The notes beneath the pieces are model-generated. The model worked only from the letters and a program-made list of their open reading frames with translations, made no database searches and had not been told where the DNA came from. Positions 13,759 through 22,499 of a stretch of DNA of 35,103 nucleotides are shown in pieces. Location: assembly GCA_045656705.1 (NCBI GenBank), contig JAZORR010000037.1, positions 1 through 35,103 of the forward strand, given 5' to 3'. Position 1 is the stretch's first letter; every line of letters starts with the position of its first letter. Origin of the DNA: RGIG4576 sp045656705. GTDB taxonomy: Bacteria > Bacteroidota > Bacteroidia > Bacteroidales > Muribaculaceae. The position numbers and the translations under genes were made by a program.

Positions 13759-16700
13759 ATGATTAAGTCTGTGAAGTGGATTTTTGTTGCGGTGGCAATA
13801 TTATTATCGGTAAATGGAACTTTTGCCACTAATATCAAGCGTGAGATGCGTTCGGTATGGGTGGCTACGGTGGCCAATATCGACTGGCCTAAGACGCGTG
13901 GCAGCTCGGCATCTATTATAGAGTCGCAAAAGGCCGACCTTATTGATTACCTCGACCGCATGGAGGCCATGAATATCACCACTATTTGCTTTCAAGTACG
14001 CTCTATGTGCGACGCTATGTATAAGTCGAGCTACGAGCCTTGGTCGTCATATCTCACAGGTACTCGTGGGCAAGATCCTGGTTGGGATCCTCTTGCCTTC
14101 TGTGTGGACGAATGTCACAAGCGAGGCATCGAGGTCTATGCTTGGGTAAATCCTTATCGTTGGTCGAGCACTGGCACCACAAGCACTTGGAACACCGATT
14201 TCGACACCGATGTGAAGAATAAAGGTTGGCTCTTGACCAATGGCACTTTCACAGTTCTCAATCCAGCTTTCGACGAAACTCGTGCCCACATAGTGAAGGT
14301 GTGTAAGGAGATCATCACAAACTATTCGGTTGAGGGTATGATTTTCGACGATTATTTCTATCCTGTGGGTGGTATGGCCGAAAATTCATCGGTTGCCGAT
14401 TACGATTTGTGGTTAAATTCGGGTACTTCGCTATCCATTGGCGATTGGCGTCGCGAAAATGTGGATAAGATGGTGGCCGATGTCTACAATATGGTGCAAG
14501 AAACCCGTCCCGAAGTGCGTTTCGGTATAGCCCCTCCAGGCACTGCTGGTGCATCGGCAAGCAAATACGGACTTTCTATCTGGAAAAATGGTTATGATAC
14601 GCAATACTCTTCGCTCTATTCCGATCCATTGTCGTGGATGAGCAAGGGCATTGTTGACTATGTGTCGCCTCAGATTTATTGGCACAACGACCACCGTTTG
14701 GCTCCATTTGGCACTATTGCCAAGTGGTGGTATAGTCTTGCCAAGCATTTTGGCAATTGTCACTGTAATGTAAGCGTGAATATCTACGACTTGGCACAGT
14801 CTATGGGTAGCCAAGCCGAACTCGGCAACACGCAGGCACATTGGGACGAGCACGTACGCCTCGTAAACCAATCTCGCGAATACGCCGCAGAGTACGGCCT
14901 CGATGCCTTTGGTTCAAACTTCTATAGTATTACCTATTTCAGAGGAAATTTTGCCTCGCATGCCGATTATATTGCCTCTAATTGCTTCCCTACTAAGGCG
15001 CTTGTGCCAGTAGTGGATTGGAAGCAAGCACAAACCTATAGTGCTGTGGCCGATTTGACTTCCGAAAATGGCTCGCTATCGTGGACTGCCATAAAAGATG
15101 GTCTCTCTACCATCAGATACACCGTATATGCTGTGCCTATGTCGGTTTCGCGTGATGCAGCATCTACCACCGATGGCATCAGTGGCGACTACTTGCTCGG
15201 TGTCACCTATGCTCCTTCTTATACTATTCCTGCCGATAAGCAGTCGGGTTATTGGTATGCAGTGTGTGTCTACGATGGTTATGGCAATGAGCATACACCT
15301 TCCATCGTAAACTATCCTGAGGGTAGTGCCGAAAAGGTGACACTCTCGTCGCCTGTCAATGGTGTAAGCACCTCTTGGCTACAAGAATTCACTTGGTCAG
15401 CCATCGAAAACGGTTCATATACCCTACATATTGGTTCCGATGAGCAATGTACCACTATTAAATACTCAAAGAGTGCAATCACCACCAATTCGGTAACTAT
15501 AGACCTTTCTGAAATCGCTGATTTCAAGGATAATACCTCATACTATTGGCGAGTGACATCGTTCCAACCAAACCGACTCGAAACCTCAAGCGATGTGGCT
15601 TCGTTCACCACTCCTACTCGTCAATTGGGCTCTGCTCCTGTGCTTATTGCTCCAGAAAACGATGCCGAAATCGAAAATTCGGTGGAATTTGCTTGGCAAA
15701 GCACCGACGATGCTATCACACACTATGTGGTGCAAGTGTCGGCCGACGGCTCATTCTCATCGGCATCTACTAAATCTTTTGCCGAAACTTCGGCTTTGTC
15801 TATTACCACTCCAGCCTCTACCATTGGACTCGGCACTCATTTTTGGCGAGTGGTGGGCAAGGGTAAGCATTGTCTGCCCACACCTTCCGAGCCAAGAAAA
15901 TTCACCATCACCAATCTCGGTGTAGGAAACTACGAGACCGGATACGAAATCAAATACGACGATGGCACCTATTCTCCAGTAGATGGCATCGAAATACGCA
16001 ATCTATGGATGCGTTCCGTGCGTACCGACTATAAGAATATTGTGTTTGCTGGTTCGGGCACCTACAATCGTAGTATGGTGGCTGTAGGCGACTATGTCTA
16101 CCTCGCAGGACGCACAGATAATAGTATGAGTGGCACCGCATTCCTCGAAAAGTATAACGCTCTCACAGGCGAACACATAGGTAGATTGACTCTTGGCAAG
16201 GAGGCTTCGGTAAGTTTCTATCCTTGCAACAATGTAATGAAAGATTCTAAGGGAGAAGTGTATATTACCAATCTCACTATTTTGAAAGATGCTCCTCTGC
16301 TTGTCCATCATGTAAATCTTGAAACGGGCAAACTCACCGAAGTGGCACGATTGACTTCAACGAAATACCCATCTGCACGTATCGACCACGCTACTATCTA
16401 TGGCGATGCCTTGAACGATAAATTCTATGTTTTTGCCGTAGCCAAAGACACAGGACATATATTTAGATGGACCGTAGAAAATGGAGTGGCTACCGAAGAA
16501 ATGGCCACTGCCACAGCATTCTATCCTGCCACAGCATCATCTTTTGGTCTCGCACCACAGATTATCCCACTTTCTGCCACCGATGTGCTTGTCGATGGAG
16601 CCAACACAGCCATCACTCGCTATTCGTTCCCTGCGGCTGAGCGCACAGGTTCGTTCCTTGCTAATTCATCGGTTGCTCCAGAATCGGTCTACGATAATGG

Positions 16701-17127
16701 TGGCACAGTGTTCTCGTTGGGCGATGCTAAGGTAATGGTTTTTGCCAATAGCGATCAATCCACTACGCCTGCTCACTCATTTAAGGCTGTAGTTACTGAT
16801 GCCTCGTTCACTTTCTCTGGTATGAAAGAACTTTGGACTCTTCCTCAAAATGGAATGGGTTCTGTGAATAGCACCACCTACCAAGCTGTAGCCGATTATG
16901 TAATGGTGTCGCCCGATAAAGTGCGTTTCTATATCTTTGTGCCGGGCAATGGCGTGAGTGGATATGAAATTTGCGACACTTCGTGGGTGAGTGATGTGGA
17001 AGATGTTACTATCGGCCATTCTTCGCCAATCGAGTACTACAACCTTCAGGGCGTGAAAATTTCTAACCCTCAAAAGGGCATTTACATCCGCAAGCAAGGC
17101 TCCAAAATCACCAAAGTAGTGAAATAA
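13759..17127 (+). CDS. Secreted GHL10 (DUF187) glycosidase-like protein with FN3 modules and type IX-like C-terminus
   Basis: An 1122-residue exported protein. The signal peptide probably cleaves after TFA (residue 23). About 27-400 is a glycosyl-hydrolase-like family 10 TIM barrel: REMRSVWVATVANIDWP, ITTICFQVRSMCDAMY, GIEVYAWVNPYRW, MIFDDYFYPVGG, VDYVSPQIYWHN. These match GHL10/DUF187 proteins of the YngK type, presumed glycan- or peptidoglycan-active but with undefined substrate. Three FN3/Ig-like modules follow (about 410-520, 525-618, 623-715), then a region of about 735-1075 with repeated blade-like strands (VAVGDYVYLAGRTDN, EVYITNLTIL) that may be a propeller. The end (about 1088-1122: IEYYNLQGVKISNPQKGIYI, then a basic tail) is a sorting-type domain shared with the protein ending at 30702. 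G+C rises abruptly relative to the preceding genes. Confidence 0.88.
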   Translation: MIKSVKWIFVAVAILLSVNGTFATNIKREMRSVWVATVANIDWPKTRGSSASIIESQKADLIDYLDRMEAMNITTICFQVRSMCDAMYKSSYEPWSSYLTGTRGQDPGWDPLAFCVDECHKRGIEVYAWVNPYRWSSTGTTSTWNTDFDTDVKNKGWLLTNGTFTVLNPAFDETRAHIVKVCKEIITNYSVEGMIFDDYFYPVGGMAENSSVADYDLWLNSGTSLSIGDWRRENVDKMVADVYNMVQETRPEVRFGIAPPGTAGASASKYGLSIWKNGYDTQYSSLYSDPLSWMSKGIVDYVSPQIYWHNDHRLAPFGTIAKWWYSLAKHFGNCHCNVSVNIYDLAQSMGSQAELGNTQAHWDEHVRLVNQSREYAAEYGLDAFGSNFYSITYFRGNFASHADYIASNCFPTKALVPVVDWKQAQTYSAVADLTSENGSLSWTAIKDGLSTIRYTVYAVPMSVSRDAASTTDGISGDYLLGVTYAPSYTIPADKQSGYWYAVCVYDGYGNEHTPSIVNYPEGSAEKVTLSSPVNGVSTSWLQEFTWSAIENGSYTLHIGSDEQCTTIKYSKSAITTNSVTIDLSEIADFKDNTSYYWRVTSFQPNRLETSSDVASFTTPTRQLGSAPVLIAPENDAEIENSVEFAWQSTDDAITHYVVQVSADGSFSSASTKSFAETSALSITTPASTIGLGTHFWRVVGKGKHCLPTPSEPRKFTITNLGVGNYETGYEIKYDDGTYSPVDGIEIRNLWMRSVRTDYKNIVFAGSGTYNRSMVAVGDYVYLAGRTDNSMSGTAFLEKYNALTGEHIGRLTLGKEASVSFYPCNNVMKDSKGEVYITNLTILKDAPLLVHHVNLETGKLTEVARLTSTKYPSARIDHATIYGDALNDKFYVFAVAKDTGHIFRWTVENGVATEEMATATAFYPATASSFGLAPQIIPLSATDVLVDGANTAITRYSFPAAERTGSFLANSSVAPESVYDNGGTVFSLGDAKVMVFANSDQSTTPAHSFKAVVTDASFTFSGMKELWTLPQNGMGSVNSTTYQAVADYVMVSPDKVRFYIFVPGNGVSGYEICDTSWVSDVEDVTIGHSSPIEYYNLQGVKISNPQKGIYIRKQGSKITKVVK

Positions 17128-17147
17128 ATAAAATTATTTAAATCATT

Positions 17148-18257
17148 ATGCATAGATATATCGAAATTGATTGTGATTTTTATGCTTCTGAAATCATAAA
17201 GAAGGGAGCAACATTAGTGCGTTATGCATTTCAGTGTGTCGATTTCAATAAGATTGCCGATAAGTTAGAGGGCGTTACATTCCGAGAATGCTTGTTTCTT
17301 GGATGTAAATTCACCCAATCCATGCGTTGCAATCTCGACGGCTCCAATACGGTGTTCACCTCTATGTCAGTGCCTTATAATGTATTCCGAACCTCGTTAT
17401 ATAGTCCCGGAACCATCTATCAAGGCTATTTCTGGTCCAATTTTGAGTCCTTCCACACTTGCTACGATACGAAGGTCTACAACCACTATCTATCCACTGG
17501 TAAGCGTGCCAATGATATCAACGAAACTCTTGCACGCACTATTCACGACCATTCCATCACCGACGCACTTCACGACTACCTTGCCAAGTACGACGAGAAG
17601 GACATCGTGGCCATTATGGGTGGACACGCATTGCTACGCACCGATCCCGTATATCGTCAAGTGGTGATGATATCAAAACGCCTCACCGAGCAAGGCAAGT
17701 TGATGATAAGTGGAGGTGGACCAGGTGCTATGGAAGCCACTCACTTGGGTGCGTGGATGGCAGGACGCTCCGAGGCTGAGGTAGATGATGTATTGGACGT
17801 TCTTTGTCTGTATCCTTCGTTTAAAGATAAGCTATGGCTTGCATCTGCCTTTGCTGTGATTGAAGCTTATCCTCAAACCAAATACGAAAGCTTAGGCATT
17901 CCCACTTGGCTCTACGGACACGAACCCGCTACGCCTTTTGCCACACACATAGCCAAATACTTCGACAACTCGCTTCGCGAAGACGGATTGCTCACCATTG
18001 CTATGGGTGGTGTCATCTACACTCCAGGTAGTGCTGGCACTATGCAGGAAATATTTCAAGATGCAGTGCAAAATCACTACTTGTCGTTTGGCTATGCAAG
18101 TCCTATGGCTTTTCTTGGCGTAGATTTCTGGACCAAGCAAATGCCCACCTACACTCTTCTCCAATCGCTTCAGCAATCGGACAGATATAAGAACCTTTTG
18201 CTGTCAATCACCGATAGCACTGAGGAAATTGTGGACACAATAATGCAATTTAAATAG
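17148..18257 (+). CDS. LOG/SLOG-family nucleotide-binding protein with pentapeptide-like N-terminus
   Basis: 369 residues. The C-terminal two-thirds (about 150-369) is a Rossmann-fold SLOG/LOG-type domain: IMGGHALLRTDPVY (156-169), MISGGGPGAMEATHLGAW (186-203) and TPGSAGTMQEIFQD (292-305), the last replacing the classical PGGxGTxxE. LOG enzymes release cytokinin-like bases or hydrolyse nucleotide monophosphates; other SLOG proteins bind nucleotide signals. Which applies here is not known. The first 100 residues contain VTFRECLFLGCKFTQS and LDGSNTVF, resembling pentapeptide-type coils, an unusual attachment for LOG proteins. It starts 20 bases after the GHL10-like gene and ends 27 bases before the flippase. 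Cytoplasmic. Confidence 0.85.
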   Translation: MHRYIEIDCDFYASEIIKKGATLVRYAFQCVDFNKIADKLEGVTFRECLFLGCKFTQSMRCNLDGSNTVFTSMSVPYNVFRTSLYSPGTIYQGYFWSNFESFHTCYDTKVYNHYLSTGKRANDINETLARTIHDHSITDALHDYLAKYDEKDIVAIMGGHALLRTDPVYRQVVMISKRLTEQGKLMISGGGPGAMEATHLGAWMAGRSEAEVDDVLDVLCLYPSFKDKLWLASAFAVIEAYPQTKYESLGIPTWLYGHEPATPFATHIAKYFDNSLREDGLLTIAMGGVIYTPGSAGTMQEIFQDAVQNHYLSFGYASPMAFLGVDFWTKQMPTYTLLQSLQQSDRYKNLLLSITDSTEEIVDTIMQFK

Positions 18258-18267
18258 AAATTCTTGC

Positions 18268-18275
18268 TATTTTTG
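18268..18275 (+). promoter_or_regulatory. -7 element candidate just before the flippase gene
   Basis: TATTTTTG matches TAnnTTTG, ending 9 bases before the ATG at 18285. If used, the mRNA would be nearly leaderless. No strong -33 element is seen, so the flippase may instead be transcribed with the LOG gene. Confidence 0.3.
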
Positions 18276-18284
18276 TAGCAGATT

Positions 18285-19748
18285 ATGGAAAATAATAACG
18301 ACGACGCTAATCTCAAACTCAAAACTGCGAGAACTCTCAAGTGGAACACCATCGACAAATTCTCGTCGCAGGTGCTATATGCCGTTACGGGTATAGTGCT
18401 TGCTAATGTCGTGTCGAAGGCCGAGTTTGGGCTTGTGGGTGCTATTTTGGTGTTCCAAGCCTTTGCGTCGCTTTTCGTCGAGAGTGGATTCTCCACTGCA
18501 CTTATCCAACGAAAAAATCCTACCGATACCGATTATAGCACAGTCTTTTGGTTCAATATGGGTATGAGTGTCGCACTCTATGCCTTGTTGTGGTTTTGTG
18601 CTCCGTTCATCGATGCCATTTTCCGTGCCGAGGGTTCTCTTATCCCTTTGTCGCGTGTGATGTTTGTCACATTCATTCTCAATGCCACTGCCATTGTGCA
18701 GATGAACCGACTTATGAAGCAAATGACGGTGAAGATGATAGCCATTAGCAATCTTATCGGTCTCGTGGTGAGTGGGGTAGTGGGGATATGGCTTGCACTT
18801 GAGGGATATGGTGCGTGGGCCATTGTGTGGCAATCCATTGTGCTTGCTGCTGTGAAATCGGGCATATTATGGGCCACATCGTCGTGGAAACCGCGATTCG
18901 AATTTAGTTTCACTGCGTTGCGTTCTATTTTTAGCGTGGGTGCAGGCGTTATGGCGAGTTCGTTCCTAAATACAATCTTCACCAACATTTATTCGTTCAT
19001 TATCGGTGCGCACTACAATCTTGTGCAACTTGGCAACTATAGCCAAGCCGATAAATGGAGCAAGATGGGTGTGATGTCGCTTTCTCAAGTGTTCACCGCA
19101 TCATTTTTGCCACTATTGAGTGCTAAGCAGGGCGACTATAGGGAATATGCTCGCATGATGGCTAAGACCAATCGTCTCACATCCTATGTCACTTTCTTCG
19201 CTATGGGATTGCTGCTCGTGTGCAGCACGCAGATATTTCACATTTTCTTCGGCACTAAGTGGGATTCGGCTATCATCTTGTTCCAACTCCTCTTGGTGCG
19301 TGGCATTTTCACCATCATCACTGCGCTCTACAACAATTATATCATTTCTTGTGGAGCATCGCGTAAGTATGTCTATTCCGAGATAGTGAAAGATGTCACC
19401 ACGGTGGTTGCCATTGTGGTCACCATACCATTCGGTATCACTTGGCTTGTGGCAGGACAGATATTTGCAGGCATTGCCTACTATCTTTATGCTCTTCATC
19501 TTGTAGGCAAAGTCACAGGATACAGTCGTTGGGGGCTTGTGAAAGATATGCTTCCTTATTTGCTTATTTCGGCTGTGGCTCTTGCTCCGAGCATTGTGGT
19601 AGCACACTACATTTCATATGCTTGGATACTATTAGCCACCCAATTGGTGTTATCGGGTGGCATATATCTGTTGCTCAATTGGCTTATGAAATCCAAGATT
19701 CAGGCCGATGTGATTGAATATGCTTTCGGCCGTTTCCGCCGCAAATAA
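18285..19748 (+). CDS. Wzx/WzxC-type polysaccharide flippase (MOP superfamily)
   Basis: A 487-residue inner-membrane protein of the polysaccharide-transport family, with about a dozen hydrophobic segments. It would flip undecaprenyl-linked oligosaccharides for surface glycan assembly. The N-terminus KTARTLKWNTIDKFSSQVLY and the following GIVLANVVSKAEFGLVGAIL match WzxC-like LPS biosynthesis proteins, as do ESGFSTALIQRK and LVQLGNYSQADKWSKMG. No polymerase or nucleotide-sugar genes are adjacent; the nearest glycosyltransferase is the GT2-membrane protein 5 kb upstream. It may be an orphan flippase for a glycan built elsewhere. It converges with the GYF_2-CD225 gene with only 18 bases between. 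Confidence 0.9.
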   Translation: MENNNDDANLKLKTARTLKWNTIDKFSSQVLYAVTGIVLANVVSKAEFGLVGAILVFQAFASLFVESGFSTALIQRKNPTDTDYSTVFWFNMGMSVALYALLWFCAPFIDAIFRAEGSLIPLSRVMFVTFILNATAIVQMNRLMKQMTVKMIAISNLIGLVVSGVVGIWLALEGYGAWAIVWQSIVLAAVKSGILWATSSWKPRFEFSFTALRSIFSVGAGVMASSFLNTIFTNIYSFIIGAHYNLVQLGNYSQADKWSKMGVMSLSQVFTASFLPLLSAKQGDYREYARMMAKTNRLTSYVTFFAMGLLLVCSTQIFHIFFGTKWDSAIILFQLLLVRGIFTIITALYNNYIISCGASRKYVYSEIVKDVTTVVAIVVTIPFGITWLVAGQIFAGIAYYLYALHLVGKVTGYSRWGLVKDMLPYLLISAVALAPSIVVAHYISYAWILLATQLVLSGGIYLLLNWLMKSKIQADVIEYAFGRFRRK

Positions 19749-19766
19749 TTTATAGAAATTCCCCTA

Positions 19767-20450
19767 TTATTGCATTTGCATCAGTTCGCCCATCATCATT
19801 ATTGGGAATGCAAGCGAACTCCATAGTATCGAAATCACAATACTTGCTATCACCATCCAAGCAGCCCAGTCGCTATACTTCTGAGCCTTTTCATATTCGC
19901 CCATATTATACTTGGTGCTTACTTGTGCTGCAAATACTATAGCCACTATACCTGTTACTTGGCAACATAGCACTGTCGCTATCACTGCCCACACTAAATT
20001 CGATGGCGGACAAGGAGGCACATCTTGTGATTTTTGCGATGTTGCTGGTTGCACCACAGGTTGTTGAGGTGCTATAGGTTGAGGGGTTTTTGCATTTGGG
20101 GCATCGTCTTTAGTATCAGCATCGTCGGCTGTGGGCTCATCTTCCTTTGGTTCATCGTTTGCCTCATCATTGTCGTCTGCTTTTGGCTCAGTAGCATCAT
20201 CTTCGTCGATGTTTTCTGGCTCGGCAGCGGGTTCATCGCTTTCAGTCGGTTGAGGTGTTTGTTGTTCTGTATCAGACTCATTAGCACAATGCAAAAGCAC
20301 TTCTTCAAGCACTTCCACATCCTTGGCGTATGTCCAGTCCTTCATTCCTGCACACCACACATAGGTAGTAGGAGTGATGTTGTACTGCTTCATTTGTTCC
20401 ACTTCCATTGGGCCTTCTTGCACGCCGTTTATTCTAATCCAGAACTTCAT
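19767..20450 (-). CDS. GYF_2-CD225 (dispanin-like) two-helix membrane protein
   Basis: 227 residues from the ATG at 20450 (MKFWIRINGVQEGP); an in-frame ATG 20 codons earlier adds an implausible hydrophobic leader. Residues 1-50 are a GYF_2 (DUF4339) domain: INGVQEGPMEVEQMKQ ... VWCAGMKDW. About 57-145 is a highly acidic, Pro-rich, low-complexity linker. About 145-225 is a CD225/dispanin domain: CPPSNLVWAVIATVLCCQ, TKYNMGEYEKAQKYSDWA, then a second membrane helix. This GYF_2-linker-CD225 order is frequent in Bacteroidetes, and its cellular role is unknown. CD225 is the domain of eukaryotic IFITM proteins. The gene is monocistronic on the minus strand. Confidence 0.88.
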   Translation of the reverse strand: MKFWIRINGVQEGPMEVEQMKQYNITPTTYVWCAGMKDWTYAKDVEVLEEVLLHCANESDTEQQTPQPTESDEPAAEPENIDEDDATEPKADDNDEANDEPKEDEPTADDADTKDDAPNAKTPQPIAPQQPVVQPATSQKSQDVPPCPPSNLVWAVIATVLCCQVTGIVAIVFAAQVSTKYNMGEYEKAQKYSDWAAWMVIASIVISILWSSLAFPIMMMGELMQMQ

Positions 20451-20490
20451 AATCTTCGTAGTGTTTTCTTGTTTAACAAATATGTATCCA

Positions 20491-20498
20491 CAAAAGTA
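20491..20498 (-). promoter_or_regulatory. -7 element candidate for the GYF_2-CD225 gene
   Basis: The minus strand reads TACTTTTG, an exact TAnnTTTG match, 40 bases upstream of the ATG at 20450. No TTTG is found at the preferred distance. Confidence 0.4.
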
Positions 20499-20589
20499 AG
20501 AAAAAAACACAAGAAACTGCTAAAACTGAAATACTATTTTCATCGAAAAAAGAAAAATGAGGGTGGAATAAATAAAAAAATAGACGAAA

Positions 20590-20621
20590 TGTGGGATTTT
20601 TACCGAAATGTTATATCTTTG
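20590..20621 (+). promoter_or_regulatory. Promoter candidate for the Na/Pi cotransporter gene
   Basis: TATCTTTG (20614-20621) is a perfect -7 element. TGTG (20590-20593) 20 bases upstream is a one-mismatch -33 element. The predicted leader is about 90 bases. The 268-base divergent spacer holds nothing else I recognise. Confidence 0.55.
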
Positions 20622-20718
20622 TGGTGAAATTGGCAAATTATGGTTTTAATGCCTCGTTTGCTGATTTATTGGGCTGTAAATTATAGAATCTAATAAATAA
20701 CTAAAAAATTGAGCAGAT

Positions 20719-22473
20719 ATGGACTACTCATTTCTTGATTTTCTTACCCTTATCGGTGGTGTGGGCTTGTTCCTTTATGGTATGAAGGTAATGAGCGAAG
20801 GTTTGCAAAAAATCGCTGGCGATAGAATGCGAACTGTGCTTTCAGCTATGACTCGAAACCGATTCATGGGAGTATTAACAGGTATTATAGTTACAGTGCT
20901 AATGCAATCTTCATCGGCTTCTACTGTGATGGTGGTGAGTTTCGTAAACGCTGGTTTGATGTCGCTTGCCGAATCTATCGGCGTGATTATGGGTGCCAAC
21001 GTGGGTACCACTTTCACTTCTTGGATTATTGCATTGCTTGGTGTGAAAGTTGATATTTCGGCGTTTGTGATGCCTATTGTGGCTATCTCTATTCCGCTGA
21101 TGTTCTCTAATAAGAGCAGCCATAAGTCGTTTAGCGAATTTATGATTGGTTTTGCTCTTTTGTTTATGGGTTTAGGATTAATCAACGATAATGTGCCAGA
21201 TCTTACTCCAGAACAGCTCGAATTCCTTGCAGGATATTCGTCAATGGGATACTTGTCGGTTCTTTTGTTTGTATTTGTTGGTACTGTGATAACTATGGTT
21301 ATCCAATCTTCGGCTGCTACTTTTGCCATTGTTATGGTGATGGCGGTGAAAAACTGGATTCCGTTCGATATGGCTTGTGCTATCGTGCTTGGTTCCAACA
21401 TCGGTACCACTATTACTCCTATCCTTGCTTCTTTCGGTGCTAATATCACTGCCAAGAAAGCCGGTTTTGCACACTTCTTGTTCAATTTCTTTGGCTCTAT
21501 TTGGACTGTAATTCTTTACTATCCTTTCTGCTCGCTTATCGTGTGGATTACCACTCTTTTAGGTCAAGGCAATCCTTCTCTTGGTATGGCAGCCTTCGAA
21601 AACCCTGTACAATATGGCGTGGCTGTATCTTTCGGTATGTCTATCTTCCACACTGTGTTCAATATCATCAACTTGTGCGTTATGATATGGTTCCCTCATT
21701 TGTTTGTGAAGATTTGTAACGCTGTTATTCGTTCTAAGCATAAAGACGAAGAAGATTTCCAATTGAAATACATCAGCCGTGGTCTCCTTCACGCTTCAGA
21801 ATTGAATATCATGCAAGCTCAACGCGAAACTGTCGTGTATGCTGAGCGTGTGAAGCGTATGATTGGTATGGCTCAAAACCTTGTACACACTAAGAATGGT
21901 ACCGAAGAGTTCAATAAACTTTACACTCGCATTGAAAAATACGAAGATATTTCCGACCGTATGGAAATCGAAATCGCTAATTACCTCAATCAAGTGATGG
22001 ATAGCCGATTGAGCTACGAAGGTAAATTGCGCGTATCAGCTATCTTGAATATCGTGAGCGAAATCGAAAGCATTGCCGATAGCTGCTTCAATGTGGCTAA
22101 AACGCTTGTTCGCAAGGAAGAAGCACACGCTCATTTCACCGAAGGCATCTACAACAATATTGACATAATGTTTAAGTACGTTGAAGAAGCTATGGAAAAT
22201 ATGATTCTTGTGCTTAAAGATGCCGAAAACGTGCGTGATGCTGAAATTATGCGCAGCTACAACAAGGAAAATGAAATCAACAACTATCGTAACATCCTTC
22301 GCATCGAAAACATCGAAAGCATCAATAAGAAGGAATACAACTACCAGAGTGGTATCTTCTATATGGATATTGTGGGCGATGCCGAAAAGGTGGGCGACTA
22401 CATCATGAATGTAGTAGAATCTGTTGAGCAAACCAACAAACACGAACTACAAGTAAAGAAAGAAAAGGAATAA
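20719..22473 (+). CDS. Na+/phosphate cotransporter, NptA/PNaS family with PhoU-like C-terminus
   Basis: A 584-residue inner-membrane protein. The transport core (about 1-335) has the inverted pair of QSS motifs, QSSSAST (63-69) and QSSAAT (196-201), each followed by a GxNxGTT loop: GANVGTT (92-98) and GSNIGTT (225-231). This is the hallmark of type II Na/Pi cotransporters. The C-terminal half (about 350-584) is helical and PhoU-like (ERVKRMIGMAQNLV, EIESIADSCFNVAKTLV, DIVGDAEKVGDYIMNVVE), probably a cytoplasmic regulatory domain. The substrate is most likely phosphate, though related proteins have been implicated with other anions. It is 26 bases upstream of rubrerythrin; they may share a transcript. 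Length is typical. Confidence 0.93.
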   Translation: MDYSFLDFLTLIGGVGLFLYGMKVMSEGLQKIAGDRMRTVLSAMTRNRFMGVLTGIIVTVLMQSSSASTVMVVSFVNAGLMSLAESIGVIMGANVGTTFTSWIIALLGVKVDISAFVMPIVAISIPLMFSNKSSHKSFSEFMIGFALLFMGLGLINDNVPDLTPEQLEFLAGYSSMGYLSVLLFVFVGTVITMVIQSSAATFAIVMVMAVKNWIPFDMACAIVLGSNIGTTITPILASFGANITAKKAGFAHFLFNFFGSIWTVILYYPFCSLIVWITTLLGQGNPSLGMAAFENPVQYGVAVSFGMSIFHTVFNIINLCVMIWFPHLFVKICNAVIRSKHKDEEDFQLKYISRGLLHASELNIMQAQRETVVYAERVKRMIGMAQNLVHTKNGTEEFNKLYTRIEKYEDISDRMEIEIANYLNQVMDSRLSYEGKLRVSAILNIVSEIESIADSCFNVAKTLVRKEEAHAHFTEGIYNNIDIMFKYVEEAMENMILVLKDAENVRDAEIMRSYNKENEINNYRNILRIENIESINKKEYNYQSGIFYMDIVGDAEKVGDYIMNVVESVEQTNKHELQVKKEKE

Positions 22474-22499
22474 CGAAATTACATTAAACAAATACTATT

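Noticed and set aside
11356..18257. A single defence island comprising the GT2-membrane pair and the SLOG protein
   Set aside because: A 3.4-kb secreted glycosidase-like gene with very different composition separates them, so a functional link is not supported beyond proximity.
20451..20510. 20-residue hydrophobic leader on the GYF_2-CD225 protein
   Set aside because: GYF_2 domains start directly with the W-x-I/V-x-x-NG strand and the extension covers the predicted -7 element.
20034..20627. 197-codon plus-strand open frame opposite the GYF_2-CD225 gene
   Set aside because: Composition (Cys, Trp, Ile, Val runs) reflects the complement of the acidic linker; no family features.
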